Shown: piece after piece, positions 10,975 to 20,639 of the stretch | Position numbering within the stretch: position 1 is the stretch's first letter | Layout of the letters: every line of letters starts with the position of its first letter | Assembly: GCA_016648135.1 (NCBI GenBank) | Contig: JADDOH010011295.1 | Span: 1 to 64,000, forward strand | Length of the DNA stretch: 64,000 nt | Reading direction: 5' to 3' | Source of the DNA: Agrypnia vestita | Taxonomy: Eukaryota > Arthropoda > Insecta > Trichoptera > Phryganeidae | Program-made: the position numbers and the translations under genes | The notes under the pieces: generated by a model | What the model saw: only the letters and a program-made list of their open reading frames with translations | What the model was told of the DNA's origin: nothing | Databases searched by the model: none

Positions 10975-12270
10975 GGGTTAGAGGATGATTAATTACATTT
11001 AGGCTGGACGTTCACTGCAAATGCATATTTCGGTATTTATATGATAGACTGCAATTTTGTTTAGGACTATAACTTAGATATAACCTTTTGTTCCTATATA
11101 AAAGTAATAAACTGAACATTATTTACAATAATTAAAAAAATATAGGCATTAATCGACAGGCCGCGGTCAAAAAAATCGTTTTTAACGTCCTAGGCGGAAT
11201 AAAGTTTTAATGAATATTTATATGTACGCATACTATGTTTTTTTATGCGTAGGTATGAAGTTTACTTCATTATCTTGAATCCGTACTTAGATAATTAAGA
11301 ACTCATCAATATTAATAAAATTATAATGTTTTAAATTTGCAAGAAATTTTTACGTTTTTTATTGATTTTAAAACGCTTTTTATTCATATAAAGAGATTTT
11401 TAAAACAGTGTATTCTATTTATTGCCGTATTTTGAGGCATTAGTCACTAATTAAAAGTTATTTTTTATTAAAAACACCTTAATTATTATTTAAAAATAAA
11501 AATTCCAAACTATGCAATGACGCCGCTGCCAACTTTGCATTCTGTTTTATAATTACGTCATGATAAATACTAAAAATTTGTCTGAAACAAGGGACAAACG
11601 AAGTTTTGGTGACAGATTTCATAGGGCATGAAGACGAATATTGGGTGTCCTTGAATCATTAAGTATTAGTTCAAGTATTTCACTTACTGACGATCCGCAA
11701 TAGGATAAATGGGTGAATATTACGAAAGCAGAATTTGGTACCTTCATTTTTTTAATGTTACAAATACAATGCAACATTTTTGCTTTAATTTGCACAAAAT
11801 GCTCTGGAGTTGTTGATATGTCATACCAATAATAACGCAGAGGGTTGATATTCAATATGCAATGGTAGATTTGTAGGCTTTGAATTGAACAATATGTATT
11901 GTAAAATAACTCCTAAAATGCCGGATCTGCCGCATTTCCAGCCGACCCTGAAGCGCTCGCACCTCTTTGCGAGCTGCGCATTCAGATGTCGGAGCTTAGA
12001 CTTTTATTGCATTACGCTCTTGTTTCACGTCTGGTTCAGCCAACAGCACCATTGCGTTCACCTCCCAGGGTCTAAATCTCTCCGGATTTTCGAACGGAAG
12101 GTACAATTAAATACATATTTATTTATTTGAGGAATTAAATCAAATAAATTTGCTTCGTTGTGTTAGTGAATTCGGGTATAAACACAAACGACACAATGTG
12201 CCTCGTACGCACGGCTTACACCTACTAATTCGATTGTCTCTCTTAAATGGAAAGAGGTATACTTTTAAGC
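10975..12270. other. no gene recognised
   Basis: AT-rich non-coding DNA. Short open frames near 11619-11855 (-) and 11885-12130 (+) show no recognisable motifs. Confidence 0.5.
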
Positions 12271-12274
12271 TGTT

Positions 12275-12583
12275 CATTATTTCTGAATTATTTTTTGCAA
12301 AAAGTTGAATATCATTACATTAACTTATATCGATTATGAAAAATTCATTCGCTTTAATACAAATCGAATATAATAATAAAAATCTTTTTATTAATATTTT
12401 TTGTAATGGTGGTTCAACTTTTTGTAAAAAATAAGTCGGAAACATTGAAATAAAATGCAAACTTTGATATTGCATATCTCCATAATTATTGATATTAGAC
12501 CATGGTTGCTTAACATTGTCGACTCATTATTAAGGCAGGAATCCATCTGTAAAGGTTTTCATACTAGCTATGAGACACCCTAT
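12275..12583. repeat. foldback family F1 copy, left end missing
   Basis: Contains the diagnostic F1 words TTTTTTGCAAAAAGTTGAA, CTTATATCGATTATGAAAAATT, their complements, TGCATATCTCCATAA, GTTGCTTAACATTG, and the right end GAGACACCCTATATA. The outer left arm is missing. Confidence 0.75.
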
Positions 12584-12589
12584 ATATTA

Positions 12590-12775
12590 TGACATTATGG
12601 TTGACACTGGCTTCCCACACCGAGGGTTCCGGGTTCGATTCCCTCTGATGTCACAATTTTAATCTCTGTGGTTTACTCAAGCCTGGGTGTTTTGTAATGT
12701 ATTTCGCTTCTGTAATTGGGCCTCCTGGCCTGTTGAAGCGTAAAAATAAAAAATAAAATAAAAACATAAAAATAA
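12590..12775 (+). repeat. SINE family II copy (tRNA-like head, A-rich tail)
   Basis: Head GGTTGACACTGGCTTCCCA with a clear B box GGGTTCGATTCCC, body with TTTGTAATGTATTTCGCTTC and TGTAATTGGGCC, and an A-rich tail (AAAAATAAAAAATAAAATA). The relative at 47055-47175 shares the body but has lost the B box. This is the best preserved SINE structure in the window. Confidence 0.75.
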
Positions 12776-12828
12776 TCGAAGTAGGTACATAGTATCCTGT
12801 TGATAAGATAATAATAATTATACATTAA

Positions 12829-12960
12829 AATGTTCTTAGGTTTTCACGGCCGTTCAGAATCTTCTGATTAGAGTTTTCTGAGATATTCCCGTGTTTCTAC
12901 GATCCTTCTGCCCTTTCTTGTCCAGAAAGGTCTTGAAAACACTGCAGAGTATCGCAGAAA
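12829..12960. repeat. fragment related to the 28318-28590 palindrome
   Basis: Shares AATGTTCTTAGGTTTTCAC, TCAGAATCTTCTG and CCAGAAAGGTC with the palindromic repeat at 28318-28590. The second arm is degraded. Confidence 0.5.
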
Positions 12961-13605
12961 ACTCAAACAAGAAATACAATTACGTTGTTTTGATGTATAT
13001 TCGCATGATCCTTTATAATAAATAAAATAACCCTTTTATGTTTGTATTTATATTTCACCGTCATGACTTTTGCTCGGCTTGTATGAGTGTTGAGGTAACG
13101 ATCAACCTGGTCACAATGAACACCCTTGGCGTCTACTATTTCAATCTCGTGATTCATCATCTCGGCATCGCGGCTTCTGATGCGGCATCTGTTTGTTTTG
13201 AAACATATGCGTTTAGCGGATGCATCATGGACGCGCTTATCACTGGATGCAAAATGATTTGCAGTATGTAGGTATATAGTTTGCATGGAATGAAAAATAT
13301 ATAGGCATGTCTTAATGTACCTACATTATTTCGCCTACGCCTTTAAATTACCACTGCGGCTATACATAGATCATTGGCAGTGTAAGGTTTTAGGAACAAT
13401 GCCAAATTTGTAAAGTAACCTCATTTCTTTTGTTAAAATCTCTTTGTTCTCTAGGAGAAAACGGAGCTATCGGATTGAAAGATTTTAATTTAGATTCTCA
13501 AGCAAAAAAATATTTTGTATTTTTTGTCCTATTTCTGAAGAAAGCATTACTGTACATTGTGTTAATTGTATGATTGATGGAGCTAGCCCACAATATTTTA
13601 CATGT
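12961..13605. other. no gene recognised
   Basis: A minus-strand frame of 107 codons (12963-13286) and a plus-strand frame of 77 codons (13038-13271) overlap here. Neither has a recognisable motif, and with both strands open this may be chance. Confidence 0.45.
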
Positions 13606-13609
13606 AGAT

Positions 13610-13875
13610 TGCTATCTAAATTGAGTCAAAAATGTTGAACCAACAACGTCCCCTAATATCAACAGCTACGTAGACTTACGACTTCAAAGTTTGCATTTTT
13701 ATTTCAATATTTCTCACTTAGTCGAGTTAAATAATTAAAACCTTGCAATAATTTAAAATGTAATTTTTTGCAGGGTTTATATAATTTTCATTGGCTTATA
13801 TTTAATCGAACGAATTTTCAATTTTCGGTAGAAGTTACTTCAATGATAGTCCAACTTATTACGGAAAATAAGTCA
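13610..13875. repeat. foldback family F1 copy, degraded
   Basis: Words AAATGTTGAACCAACAACG, TTCAAAGTTTGCATTTTTATTT, AAAACCTTGCAATAA, TTGCAGGG and ATGATAGTCCAACTTATTA line up in order with the F1 copy at 29459-29997. Both outer ends are eroded. Confidence 0.6.
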
Positions 13876-14200
13876 TAAATATAAAAAAGGCCACAAAAGG
13901 TGATGAGGCCACACCTCCCACCCATTTGGCTCTTACGAATTTAGTTTATGGAAGATATGCGTCCGTCCTGACGAAGATGAGTATAATATCGAATCCGGTA
14001 GAAGTTTAAACACAATCAAGTGTGATATAAAATTTGTTAGTTTTCTCCTATTACTAATTATGTCCAACCACAAAAGTTAACGCTATAAACATAAAAAATA
14101 TAGTTAATAATGTTATTTTAGAGAAACCGAATTTTTTAATAAAATGTAATATGTGGGGTACAACAACAAAGGCAGCAGTATCCAAATAATTAAAAAACAT

Positions 14201-14370
14201 TTTGAATGCAGTCTCCGAGGATTACTAATTTAAAATGTACTGAATTCTAGAATGTTTGTCCCTTTCAAAATGATGTTTCCTATGAATTTATAGGCTATTT
14301 TTCCTATAAAATCTCGAATTCAGTACATTATGAATTAGCAATCCTCAATCCTCAACTGACTGCATTCAAT
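14201..14370. mobile_element. palindromic MITE F2, copy A
   Basis: Arms TTTGAATGCAGTC, GGATTACTAATTT and TGTACTGAATTC on the left are mirrored by GAATTCAGTACAT, AATTAGCAATCC and GACTGCATTCAA on the right. A second copy at 59425-59590 has the same arms, and similarity between the copies extends left of the palindrome (AAAGGCAGCAGTATCC against AAAGGCAGTAATATCA). No coding sequence is present. Confidence 0.65.
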
Positions 14371-14770
14371 TCTTTTCTCGCTGGGAGTCAACGATTCTCG
14401 ACAGCTCCGATAAGCCGAACCAATAATGCACTTGTTTGTTTTCAAAATGTGCACGGGGGAACGCGAGCGTGCATTTTGTCGCAGCAATGTGATGCATCGC
14501 CTGTCACTAACCTCGCACTTGACACTCGCCAAGATACGGAACCTAATTAACGAGGCCCGCTCGCTCGCTTGTCGGCCGCTCGGGTCAATGGTTTAGAGTT
14601 GGTATTCGCTTTTATTCGTATTTAGAATATTCGCCCATTGTGCGCAGGTGCATCGTGGAGCCGCATACTCCGAGGGAGATGATGGAGAATATAAAGGAGA
14701 AGAAAATAAATTTGAAATAAGTAAGTTCAGTCTCTTTTTGACTGCTGATTCAAAGATTTTCGATATATTA
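14371..14770. other. no gene recognised
   Basis: Includes a patch of GC-richer sequence at 14440-14590 and short open frames without motifs. Confidence 0.45.
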
Positions 14771-14772
14771 TA

Positions 14773-15277
14773 TTAGGTCCTTACATATGAAATTGGCGTT
14801 TTGCCGTACTGGCAAATTTGATCGCAAATATCTTCTCTTTGGTTAGGAATTCCAAATCCAAATTTATACAGCTATTTACTCATGTATTTGTGTTTTGAAA
14901 ATTATAATTCATTTGTTTTTTCTTCAATTGTTTTTTTCTTTGCGTCACTCAGTTTACAAAATGAAAAACTTGAAATATCGCGTTATTTACGAGTACGAGT
15001 TCCACCGTGGCACCAGTGCTGCAGAAACGGCTCGAAGGATTAATGATGTGTATGGCGACGGTGCCGCAAAAGAAAACACAGTGCGTTTTCGGTTCCCACA
15101 TTTTCATTCTGGAAATTTCGACCTGCAGAACAAGCCCCGTGGACGGCCGGAGACCAAAGTTGATAATGAAGAATTGAAGGCTATTGTGGAAGCGGATCCA
15201 TCGCAAACCACATCCGAGTTAGCTGCGGGCTGCGGTGTTAGTGATAAAACTGTTTTAATCCACTTGAAGCAAATTGG
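14773..15277 (+). mobile_element. mariner copy 2, 3'-truncated
   Basis: Left terminal repeat TTAGGTCCTTACATATG preceded by TA (14771-14772), 5' leader and the first third of the transposase frame. Identity to the family stops at 15277-15278, inside the codon after HLKQIG, where a TTAGG array begins. No right terminal repeat is present, so it cannot transpose. Confidence 0.95.
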
Positions 15278-15281
15278 TTAG
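14961..15281 (+). pseudogene. mariner transposase N-terminal fragment
   Basis: Encodes residues 1-106 of the family transposase, the helix-turn-helix DNA-binding part only, and then meets a TAG stop that is formed by the TTAGG array at the break. Trp44 of the RFWFQ motif is Arg here and the next residues are altered (FRFPHFHSG). No catalytic residues are left. Confidence 0.95.
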
Positions 15282-15292
15282 GTTAGGTTAGG
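15278..15292. repeat. (TTAGG)3 telomere-type micro-array at mariner break
   Basis: Three perfect head-to-tail TTAGG units start exactly where mariner copy 2 ends. TTAGG is the canonical insect telomere repeat. It is also the first five bases of this mariner, so a chance or recombination origin is possible. A further run reading CCTAACCTAACCT lies at 63424. Confidence 0.85.
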
Positions 15293-15417
15293 CTTGGCTA
15301 TTCCATTTTTATTCGGGAAGTAATCGACTGTTTACGAGAATATCAAACGAAGCTTTAAATAAGTGAATTAAAATAATTCCAAAGAGAACATATAACTCTC
15401 ATACAATTTGACGACTT

Positions 15418-15495
15418 GTTAAGTCGCCTGGATGTGACATTGGCTAACACGCTGTGCCGAAACACAGAGCCTGGGTTCGGAATCCAGGTTCCAGC
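15418..15495 (+). repeat. tRNA-like SINE head
   Basis: TTGGCTAACACGC fits an A box and GGGTTCGGAATCC a B box at the usual spacing, flanked by AT-rich DNA. The arms do not make a convincing tRNA cloverleaf, so a SINE-derived origin is likely. A (TA)n microsatellite follows at about 15584-15602. Confidence 0.45.
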
Positions 15496-15609
15496 ATTAA
15501 TTTTCAGTTTCCTTATTTGATAATTTGGTCTTCTCTTTCTTTCATTTTTTTTTTTGGTAGTATAATATATAGAGTAGTTAGATATATATATATATATATA
15601 TAAAAATAC

Positions 15610-16478
15610 ACAACCGTGATACACCATGAAAAAATACGTTTAGTTTGTAGAATTAGAACAAAATTTGTCATTGAACGGAGTTTTCAGTCGAGATCGTCCC
15701 TTTCGAAGACAAAAGAATTAAAGAGAAATGAATTCGCCGAACGCGGTCTAAAGATTCGCCAAACATAATACAGCTGTAAAAAGTTACTATTAGGTTCAGT
15801 AACCTTGCCATGCGGATTGAACAAACAAATTGAATGCGCGCAAACAAGCAAATCGTTGATATATCGGCACGACGTTGCATCATTTAGCCATGGATTGCGG
15901 ACTAATTAATATCCTAATCCGCGCAATAACGGCTAGAATTTTACCGTATCCTTTTGTAAGATAAGGATTTTTAAATTTATTTTCAAGAATTTTTAACCCT
16001 CGCTTCCTGGATTAGAGTGTAAACGGACTATTTTTAGAAAAACTTTTGAAAGTGCTGCATGCGTATGAAGGATAAGTGACATTGAGGAAAATAGAAAGTG
16101 CCTATTTAGGTACTGATAAAAATGTTCAACAGTGTATTCCAATAAGTGTCTTTTCTAAGAGACCCTTCGTTATTGGAATACACTGAATACAGGACGGGGA
16201 CTATGCCTTTTATAAATTCTGTAACGACATCTCTCTTTATTAACGGGAAGTTTTCTCGTTAAAATCCTTTCAGATACTTTCAGCCTTCAATTTATATTCT
16301 GCCCTCAGCAGCGGGAATGGAAAGTCTCTTTTCAGACAAATTCGATTTTAATAATTTCATATTCTATCCCGGACCTATTCAGTTTTAAAAATTTTAGATT
16401 GATGAAATTATTTTAGATATGAGGTTATTGTCTGTACTGGAAGAATTTTCGATTGTATTCGTAAAATGTTATAAATAA
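15610..16478. other. no gene recognised
   Basis: AT-rich non-coding DNA apart from the hairpin listed at 16130-16185. Open frames are short and lack motifs. Confidence 0.5.
16130..16185. repeat. 56-bp hairpin
   Basis: Arms CAGTGTATTCCAATAA and TTATTGGAATACACTG are exact complements. The 24-nt middle can itself pair (GTCTTTTC / AAGAGAC). It is unique in the window. It could be a small foldback relic or a pre-miRNA-like structure; expression cannot be judged from sequence. Confidence 0.6.
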
Positions 16479-16480
16479 TA

Positions 16481-17767
16481 TTAGGTCCTTACATATGAAA
16501 TTGGCGATTAGTATGGGAGGAACATAAAGCCGATTTTTTTTTAATATAATATATTTATTTAATCAAAGTATGTACCATTGCTATCTGTGCACTTTTGCCA
16601 TCTCATAGATAGTTCATCGATCCCTTTACTAAAAAAACCATTCGGACGGGAATCAATAAAATCTTTGAAGGCGGTTTGGACTGCCCCATCGGAGTTGAAT
16701 TTTTTCCTTTGCAAGAAGTTATCCAAATTTCGAAAAAAAAATGGTAATCTGTTGGGGCAAGGTCCGGAGAGTACGGTGGATGTCTTAGACATTCCAATTG
16801 AAGCTCCTATAATTTGGTAGCCGTCTGTTGTGCAGTGTGTGGTCTAGCGTTATCATGAAGCAGCAGTGGCCTAGAGCGATTAACCAGCCTCGGTTGTTAG
16901 CAGCTAGCTTTTCCATCATGGTTTGCAGTTGCTGACAATAGACATCTGCCGTAATCGTCTGGCCAGATTTAAGAAAGCTGTAGTGAACGACACCAGCGCT
17001 AGTCCACCAAACGCTCACAAGTAACTTTTTTGGAGTCAATTTTCGCTTGGGGCATGGTTTGGCTGGTTCGTCAGGGTTCAGCCATTGCGATGAGCGCTTC
17101 CGATTATCGTACAGGATTCACTTTTCATCACAGGTAATGATTCGATTTAAAATCCCTTCATTATTGTGCCGGTTGAGTAATGCAACGCAGCAGTCAACGC
17201 GCGTTTGTTGATTTGCTTCACTCAATTCGTGAGGTACCCACCTTTCAAGCTTTTTCACCTTACCAATTGCTTCAAGTGGATTAAAACAGTTTTATCACTA
17301 ACACCGCAGCCTGTAGCTAACTCGGATGTGGTTTGCGATGGATTCCGCTTCCACAATAGCCTTCAATTCTTCATTATCAACTTTGGTCTCCGGCCGTCCA
17401 CGGGGCTTGTTCTGCAGGTCAAAATTTCCAGAACGAAAACGTTGGAACCAAAAACGCACTGTGTTTTCTTTTGCGGCACCGTCGCCATAAACATCATTAA
17501 TCCTTCGAGCCGTTTCTGCAGCACTGGTGCCACGGTGGAACTCGTACTCGTAAATAACGCGATATTTCAAGTTTTTCATTTTGTAAACTGAGTGACGCAA
17601 AGAAAAAAACAATTGAGGAAAAAACAAATGAATTATAATTTTCAAAACACAAATACATGAGTAAATAGCTGCATAAATTTGAATTTGAAATTCCTAACCA
17701 AAGAGAAGATATTTGAGATCAAATTTGCCAGTACGGCAAAACCCCAATTTCATATATAAGGACCTAA
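16481..17767 (-). mobile_element. mariner copy 3, full length, defective
   Basis: Both terminal repeats are present (TTAGGTCCTTACATATG at the left; the reverse complement of the right end begins TTAGGTCCTTATATATG), flanked by TA at 16479-16480 and 17768-17769. Length is 1287 bp. It belongs to the PRLVNRS / APTDYHFF subfamily by its surviving residues. Confidence 0.97.
16559..17579 (-). pseudogene. mariner transposase, multiple frameshifts and a stop
   Basis: The most degraded full-length copy. Compared with copy 4 it has an extra T in the GCGGATCC stretch (about 17343), a missing T near 17268, a Trp-to-stop change next to the first catalytic Asp (AAG TGG to AAG TGA, about 17117), a missing T in the GTTGTTTAGC stretch (about 16895) and an expanded A-run near 16735. 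The DNA-binding N-terminus and the DNARPHT and LAPTDYHFF segments can still be read in pieces. Confidence 0.93.
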
Positions 17768-17809
17768 TATAAAGTGAAAATATCTCGATGATCATTAAAT
17801 TAGGTTTAA

Positions 17810-17995
17810 CTTTGATCTCTACTTGAGTTTAATAATACAATTATATTTTGCTACTTAAGTTTCTAGAGAAACTAAATCTCTCACCGATAGAGTGAAGTAT
17901 TAAACTATTATATTTTATTAAATTTTTCTGTATTCTGTTTCTCTCGAAACTTGAGTAGTAAAATGTAAACAAATTATTAAACTCATGTAGTGGTA
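17810..17995. repeat. palindromic foldback element F4
   Basis: Left arm words CTACTTGAGTTTAATAAT and GCTACTTAAGTTTCTAGAGAAAC are mirrored by GTTTCTCTCGAAACTTGAGTAG and ATTATTAAACTCATGTAGTGG. A partial relative lies at 55528-55590 (GATCATTAAAT, ATCTCTACATGAGTTGAAG, TATTAAAC). The element starts about 40 bp from mariner copy 3. Confidence 0.6.
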
Positions 17996-18002
17996 ACAAT
18001 CA

Positions 18003-18349
18003 ATGTATGATAGAGTAAAGAATGCAGATATTAGGAACGAATGTAAAGCTGATCTTAGCATAATTAATAAAATTAAAAAAGGGTCGCTCAGATGGTTTGG
18101 GCATATTGAGGGAATGAATGAGGAAAGAATGGTAAGAAAGATATATAATGCAAGTGTTGATGGCGCCAGAAGGAGAGGGCGATCGCGGAAGACGTTGTTA
18201 ACCAGATACTGGAAAATTGTTTCGTTAGAAGCCTCAACAACCGGCGAGCTTGCATGCGAAGATGTATGAATGTGGATGAGGCGAGAGTTGTATGTCAGGA
18301 CAGAAGAGTGGACACGGGGAAACGGCGTGATAGTAAGTTAGTAAGTTAG
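18003..18349 (+). pseudogene. LINE ORF2 C-terminal fragment
   Basis: First frame: LRWFGHIEGMNEERMVRKIY and GARRRGRSRKTLL. After a frameshift: RSLNNRRACMRRCMNVDEAR and VVCQDRR, ending at a TAG at 18347. The RWFGH, GRGRPR-like and RRACM..CMNVDEA blocks are typical of the extreme C-terminus of insect non-LTR retrotransposon polyproteins, after the reverse transcriptase. The 3' end shows AGTTAGTA repeats. Related, more decayed tails lie at 31493-31718 (-) and 53235-53400 (+). Confidence 0.75.
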
Positions 18350-18354
18350 TTGGT

Positions 18355-19078
18355 GGTAACAAATTTAGCGTTTTTCACCTAATTTAATTATCATCGTGAA
18401 TAATCTCTATAATATTAACGCCAACTGCACTGTTTGAACACTCCTCATCCCCATATGCAAAAGAAAACGTTTAAACAAATATTCAACCTCGGGTAAAAGC
18501 TCCACACGATTTAATACGGTGGCGTGCACCCTTACGTTCTACGAAAAGTTCCAGCGAATTTGTTTGCGCATCAGTAACTCTTCTAAACTGAAAATAGGTG
18601 TTTCGTGACACTTTCTAGACTGATTATGAATTGTGTTGTATTTGAACGAGTGGATAGACTCAGCCTCCAATTATTAGGATGCCATCTTCTTCGCTTCGTT
18701 TTCACTCACGCTCCGTAAATTACACACACCATTATTATTTATCCGGTGGAGTGGGGTAGGTGGTACCTACCTTTCTCCGGTGACAAAAGAATCCTCCTCT
18801 ATTGTGATTCCAGGGATCTCTCACTTCCCCTCCCCCCGAACTCTGGTACACTGCCTGACTAATTGCTTTGTATTGTGTTCATTGTTGAAGGCTGGCAAAT
18901 GAGGTTGCCTGGCAACATGGAACAGTGCCAGTTTTTGGCCTGAGTGATCATTAGCATTATTTTCATTAAAAACACGCTATATTTTTTTCATAGATCTTTA
19001 GAAAATATTATTGGTACATAATCTTGATAATACAGATACATACGACAATATATTAATTTTGGTAAAACGAATGGTAAA
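18355..19078. other. no gene recognised
   Basis: Non-coding DNA of mixed composition. No repeat or coding signal that I can name. Confidence 0.5.
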
Positions 19079-19080
19079 TA

Positions 19081-20365
19081 TTAGGTCCTTACATATGAAA
19101 TTGACGTTTAGTATGGGAGGAACATAAAGCCGATTTTTTTTATTATAATATATTTATTTAATCAAAGTATGTACCATTGCTATCTATGCACTTTTGCCAT
19201 CTCATAGGTAGTTCATCGATCCCTTTACTTAAAAAACCATTCGGACGGGAATCGATAAAATCTTTGAAGGCGGTTTGGACTGCCCCATCGGAGTTGAATT
19301 TTTTCCTTTGCAAGAAGTTATCCAAATTTCGAAAAAAATTGTAATCTATTGGGGCAAGGTCCGGAGAGTATGGTGGATGTCTTAGACATTCCAATTGAAG
19401 CTCCTCTAATTTGGTAGCCGTCTGTTGTGCAGTGTGTGGTCTAGCGTTATCATGAAGCAGCAGTGGCCTAGAGCGATTACCCAGCCTCGATTGTTTAGCA
19501 GCTAGCTTTTCCATCATGGTTTGCAGTTGCTGACAATAGACATCTGCCGTAATCGTCTGGCCAGATTTAAGAAAGCTGTAGTGAACGACACCAGCACTAG
19601 TCCACCAAACGCTCACAAGTAACTTTTTTGGAGTCAATTTTCGCTTGGGGCATGGTTTGGCTGGTTCGGCAGGGTTCAGCCATTGCGATGAGCGCTTCCG
19701 ATTATCGTACAGGATCCACTTTTCATCACAGGTAATGATTCGATTTAAAATCCCTTCATTATTGTGCCGGTTGAGTAATGCAACGCAGCAGTCAACGCGC
19801 GTTTGTTGATTTGCTTCACTCAATTCATGAGGTACCCACCTTTCAAGCTTTTTCACCTTACCAATTTGCTTCAAGTGGATTAAAACAGTTTTATCACTAA
19901 CACCGCAGCCTGCAGCTAACTCGGATGTGGTTTGCGATGGATCCGCTTCCACAATAGCCTTCAATTCTTCATTATCAACTTTGGTCTCCGGCCGTCCACG
20001 GGGCTTGTTCTGCAGGTCGAAATTTCCAGAACGAAAACGTTGGAACCAAAAACGCACTGTGTTTTCTTTTGCGGCACCGTCGCCATACACATCATTAATC
20101 CTTCGAGCCGTTTCTGCAGCACTGGTGCTACGGTGGAACTCGTACTCGTAAATAACGCGATATTTCAAGTTTTTCATTTTGTAAACTGAGTGACGCAAAG
20201 AAAAAAACAATTGAGGAAAAAACAAATGAATTATAATTTTCAAAACACAAATACATGAGTAAATAGCTGTATAAATTTGGATTTGGAATTCCTAACCAAA
20301 GAGAAGATATTTCAGATCAAATTTGCCAGTACGGCAAAACGTGAATTTCATATGTAAGGACCTAA
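19081..20365 (-). mobile_element. mariner copy 4, full length, apparently intact
   Basis: A 1285-bp element flanked by TA (19079-19080 and 20366-20367). The two terminal repeats agree over about 28 of 29 positions (TTAGGTCCTTACATATGAAA, then TTGACGTTT against TTCACGTTT). It contains one uninterrupted transposase frame. With copy 5 it forms a distinct subfamily, marked by C in the 5' terminal repeat and residues HRST, SRLGNRS, APIDYNFF and NGFLSKG. It is the only copy in the window with all visible parts an autonomous mariner needs. Confidence 0.98.
19158..20177 (-). CDS. mariner transposase, intact DD34D
   Basis: 339 residues, the normal length for the family. Residues 1 to about 110 form the DNA-binding region with two helix-turn-helix motifs (SAAETARRINDVYG; TTSELAAGCGVSDKTVLIHL). 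WVPHEL at 114-119 is the mariner linker signature. Catalytic aspartates are D151 (TCDEKW), D243 (LLHDNARPH) and D278 (LAPIDYNFF), with exactly 34 residues between the last two. The start MKNLKYR is chosen over an upstream in-frame ATG that would add 22 hydrophobic residues encoded by the 5' leader. The stop codon overlaps an AATAAA. The sequence resembles the cecropia subfamily that includes the transposase domain of human SETMAR (family knowledge). Function is cut-and-paste transposition in the nucleus into TA. Activity itself cannot be proved from sequence. Confidence 0.95.
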   Translation of the reverse strand: MKNLKYRVIYEYEFHRSTSAAETARRINDVYGDGAAKENTVRFWFQRFRSGNFDLQNKPRGRPETKVDNEELKAIVEADPSQTTSELAAGCGVSDKTVLIHLKQIGKVKKLERWVPHELSEANQQTRVDCCVALLNRHNNEGILNRIITCDEKWILYDNRKRSSQWLNPAEPAKPCPKRKLTPKKLLVSVWWTSAGVVHYSFLKSGQTITADVYCQQLQTMMEKLAAKQSRLGNRSRPLLLHDNARPHTAQQTATKLEELQLECLRHPPYSPDLAPIDYNFFRNLDNFLQRKKFNSDGAVQTAFKDFIDSRPNGFLSKGIDELPMRWQKCIDSNGTYFD

Positions 20366-20389
20366 TATACAGACGACTCTATTATACAT

Positions 20390-20631
20390 ACAGTGTGTCT
20401 TCTCGTACCTGAAATTTGAACCAGATTTGTTTTGCAAGATTTTAATCATTTTATAGACTTCTATCAAAACGGATTAATTTTTAATATTCGATATAGGTTA
20501 CTTTCATGATACCCTACTCAACGTTTTACAGAATATTGGTCAGAAATATATCTCCTTAACTGTTGACATTTCACCTGAAGTGAAAAGAATATTTTCTATT
20601 CACAATTAAGCGTAGCTACGAGACACCCTGT
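20390..20631. mobile_element. foldback family F1 copy, short variant
   Basis: Ends ACAGTGTGTCTTCTCGTA and its partner TACGAGACACCCTGT form terminal inverted repeats. Internal words (TTTTGCAAGATTTTAATC, GGTTACTTTCATGATA) match F1. At 242 bp it is an internally shortened copy. It lies about 25 bp beyond mariner copy 4. Confidence 0.65.
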
Positions 20632-20639
20632 ATAAACGG

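Noticed and set aside
15278..15292. Chromosome end or true telomere
   Set aside because: Only three units, with ordinary DNA continuing on both sides.
20178..20243. 22-residue N-terminal extension of the mariner transposase starting at the upstream ATG (also 47668-47733)
   Set aside because: It is encoded by the 5' leader. The protein conserved across the cecropia group begins at MKNLKYR, and the extension is hydrophobic without a known role.
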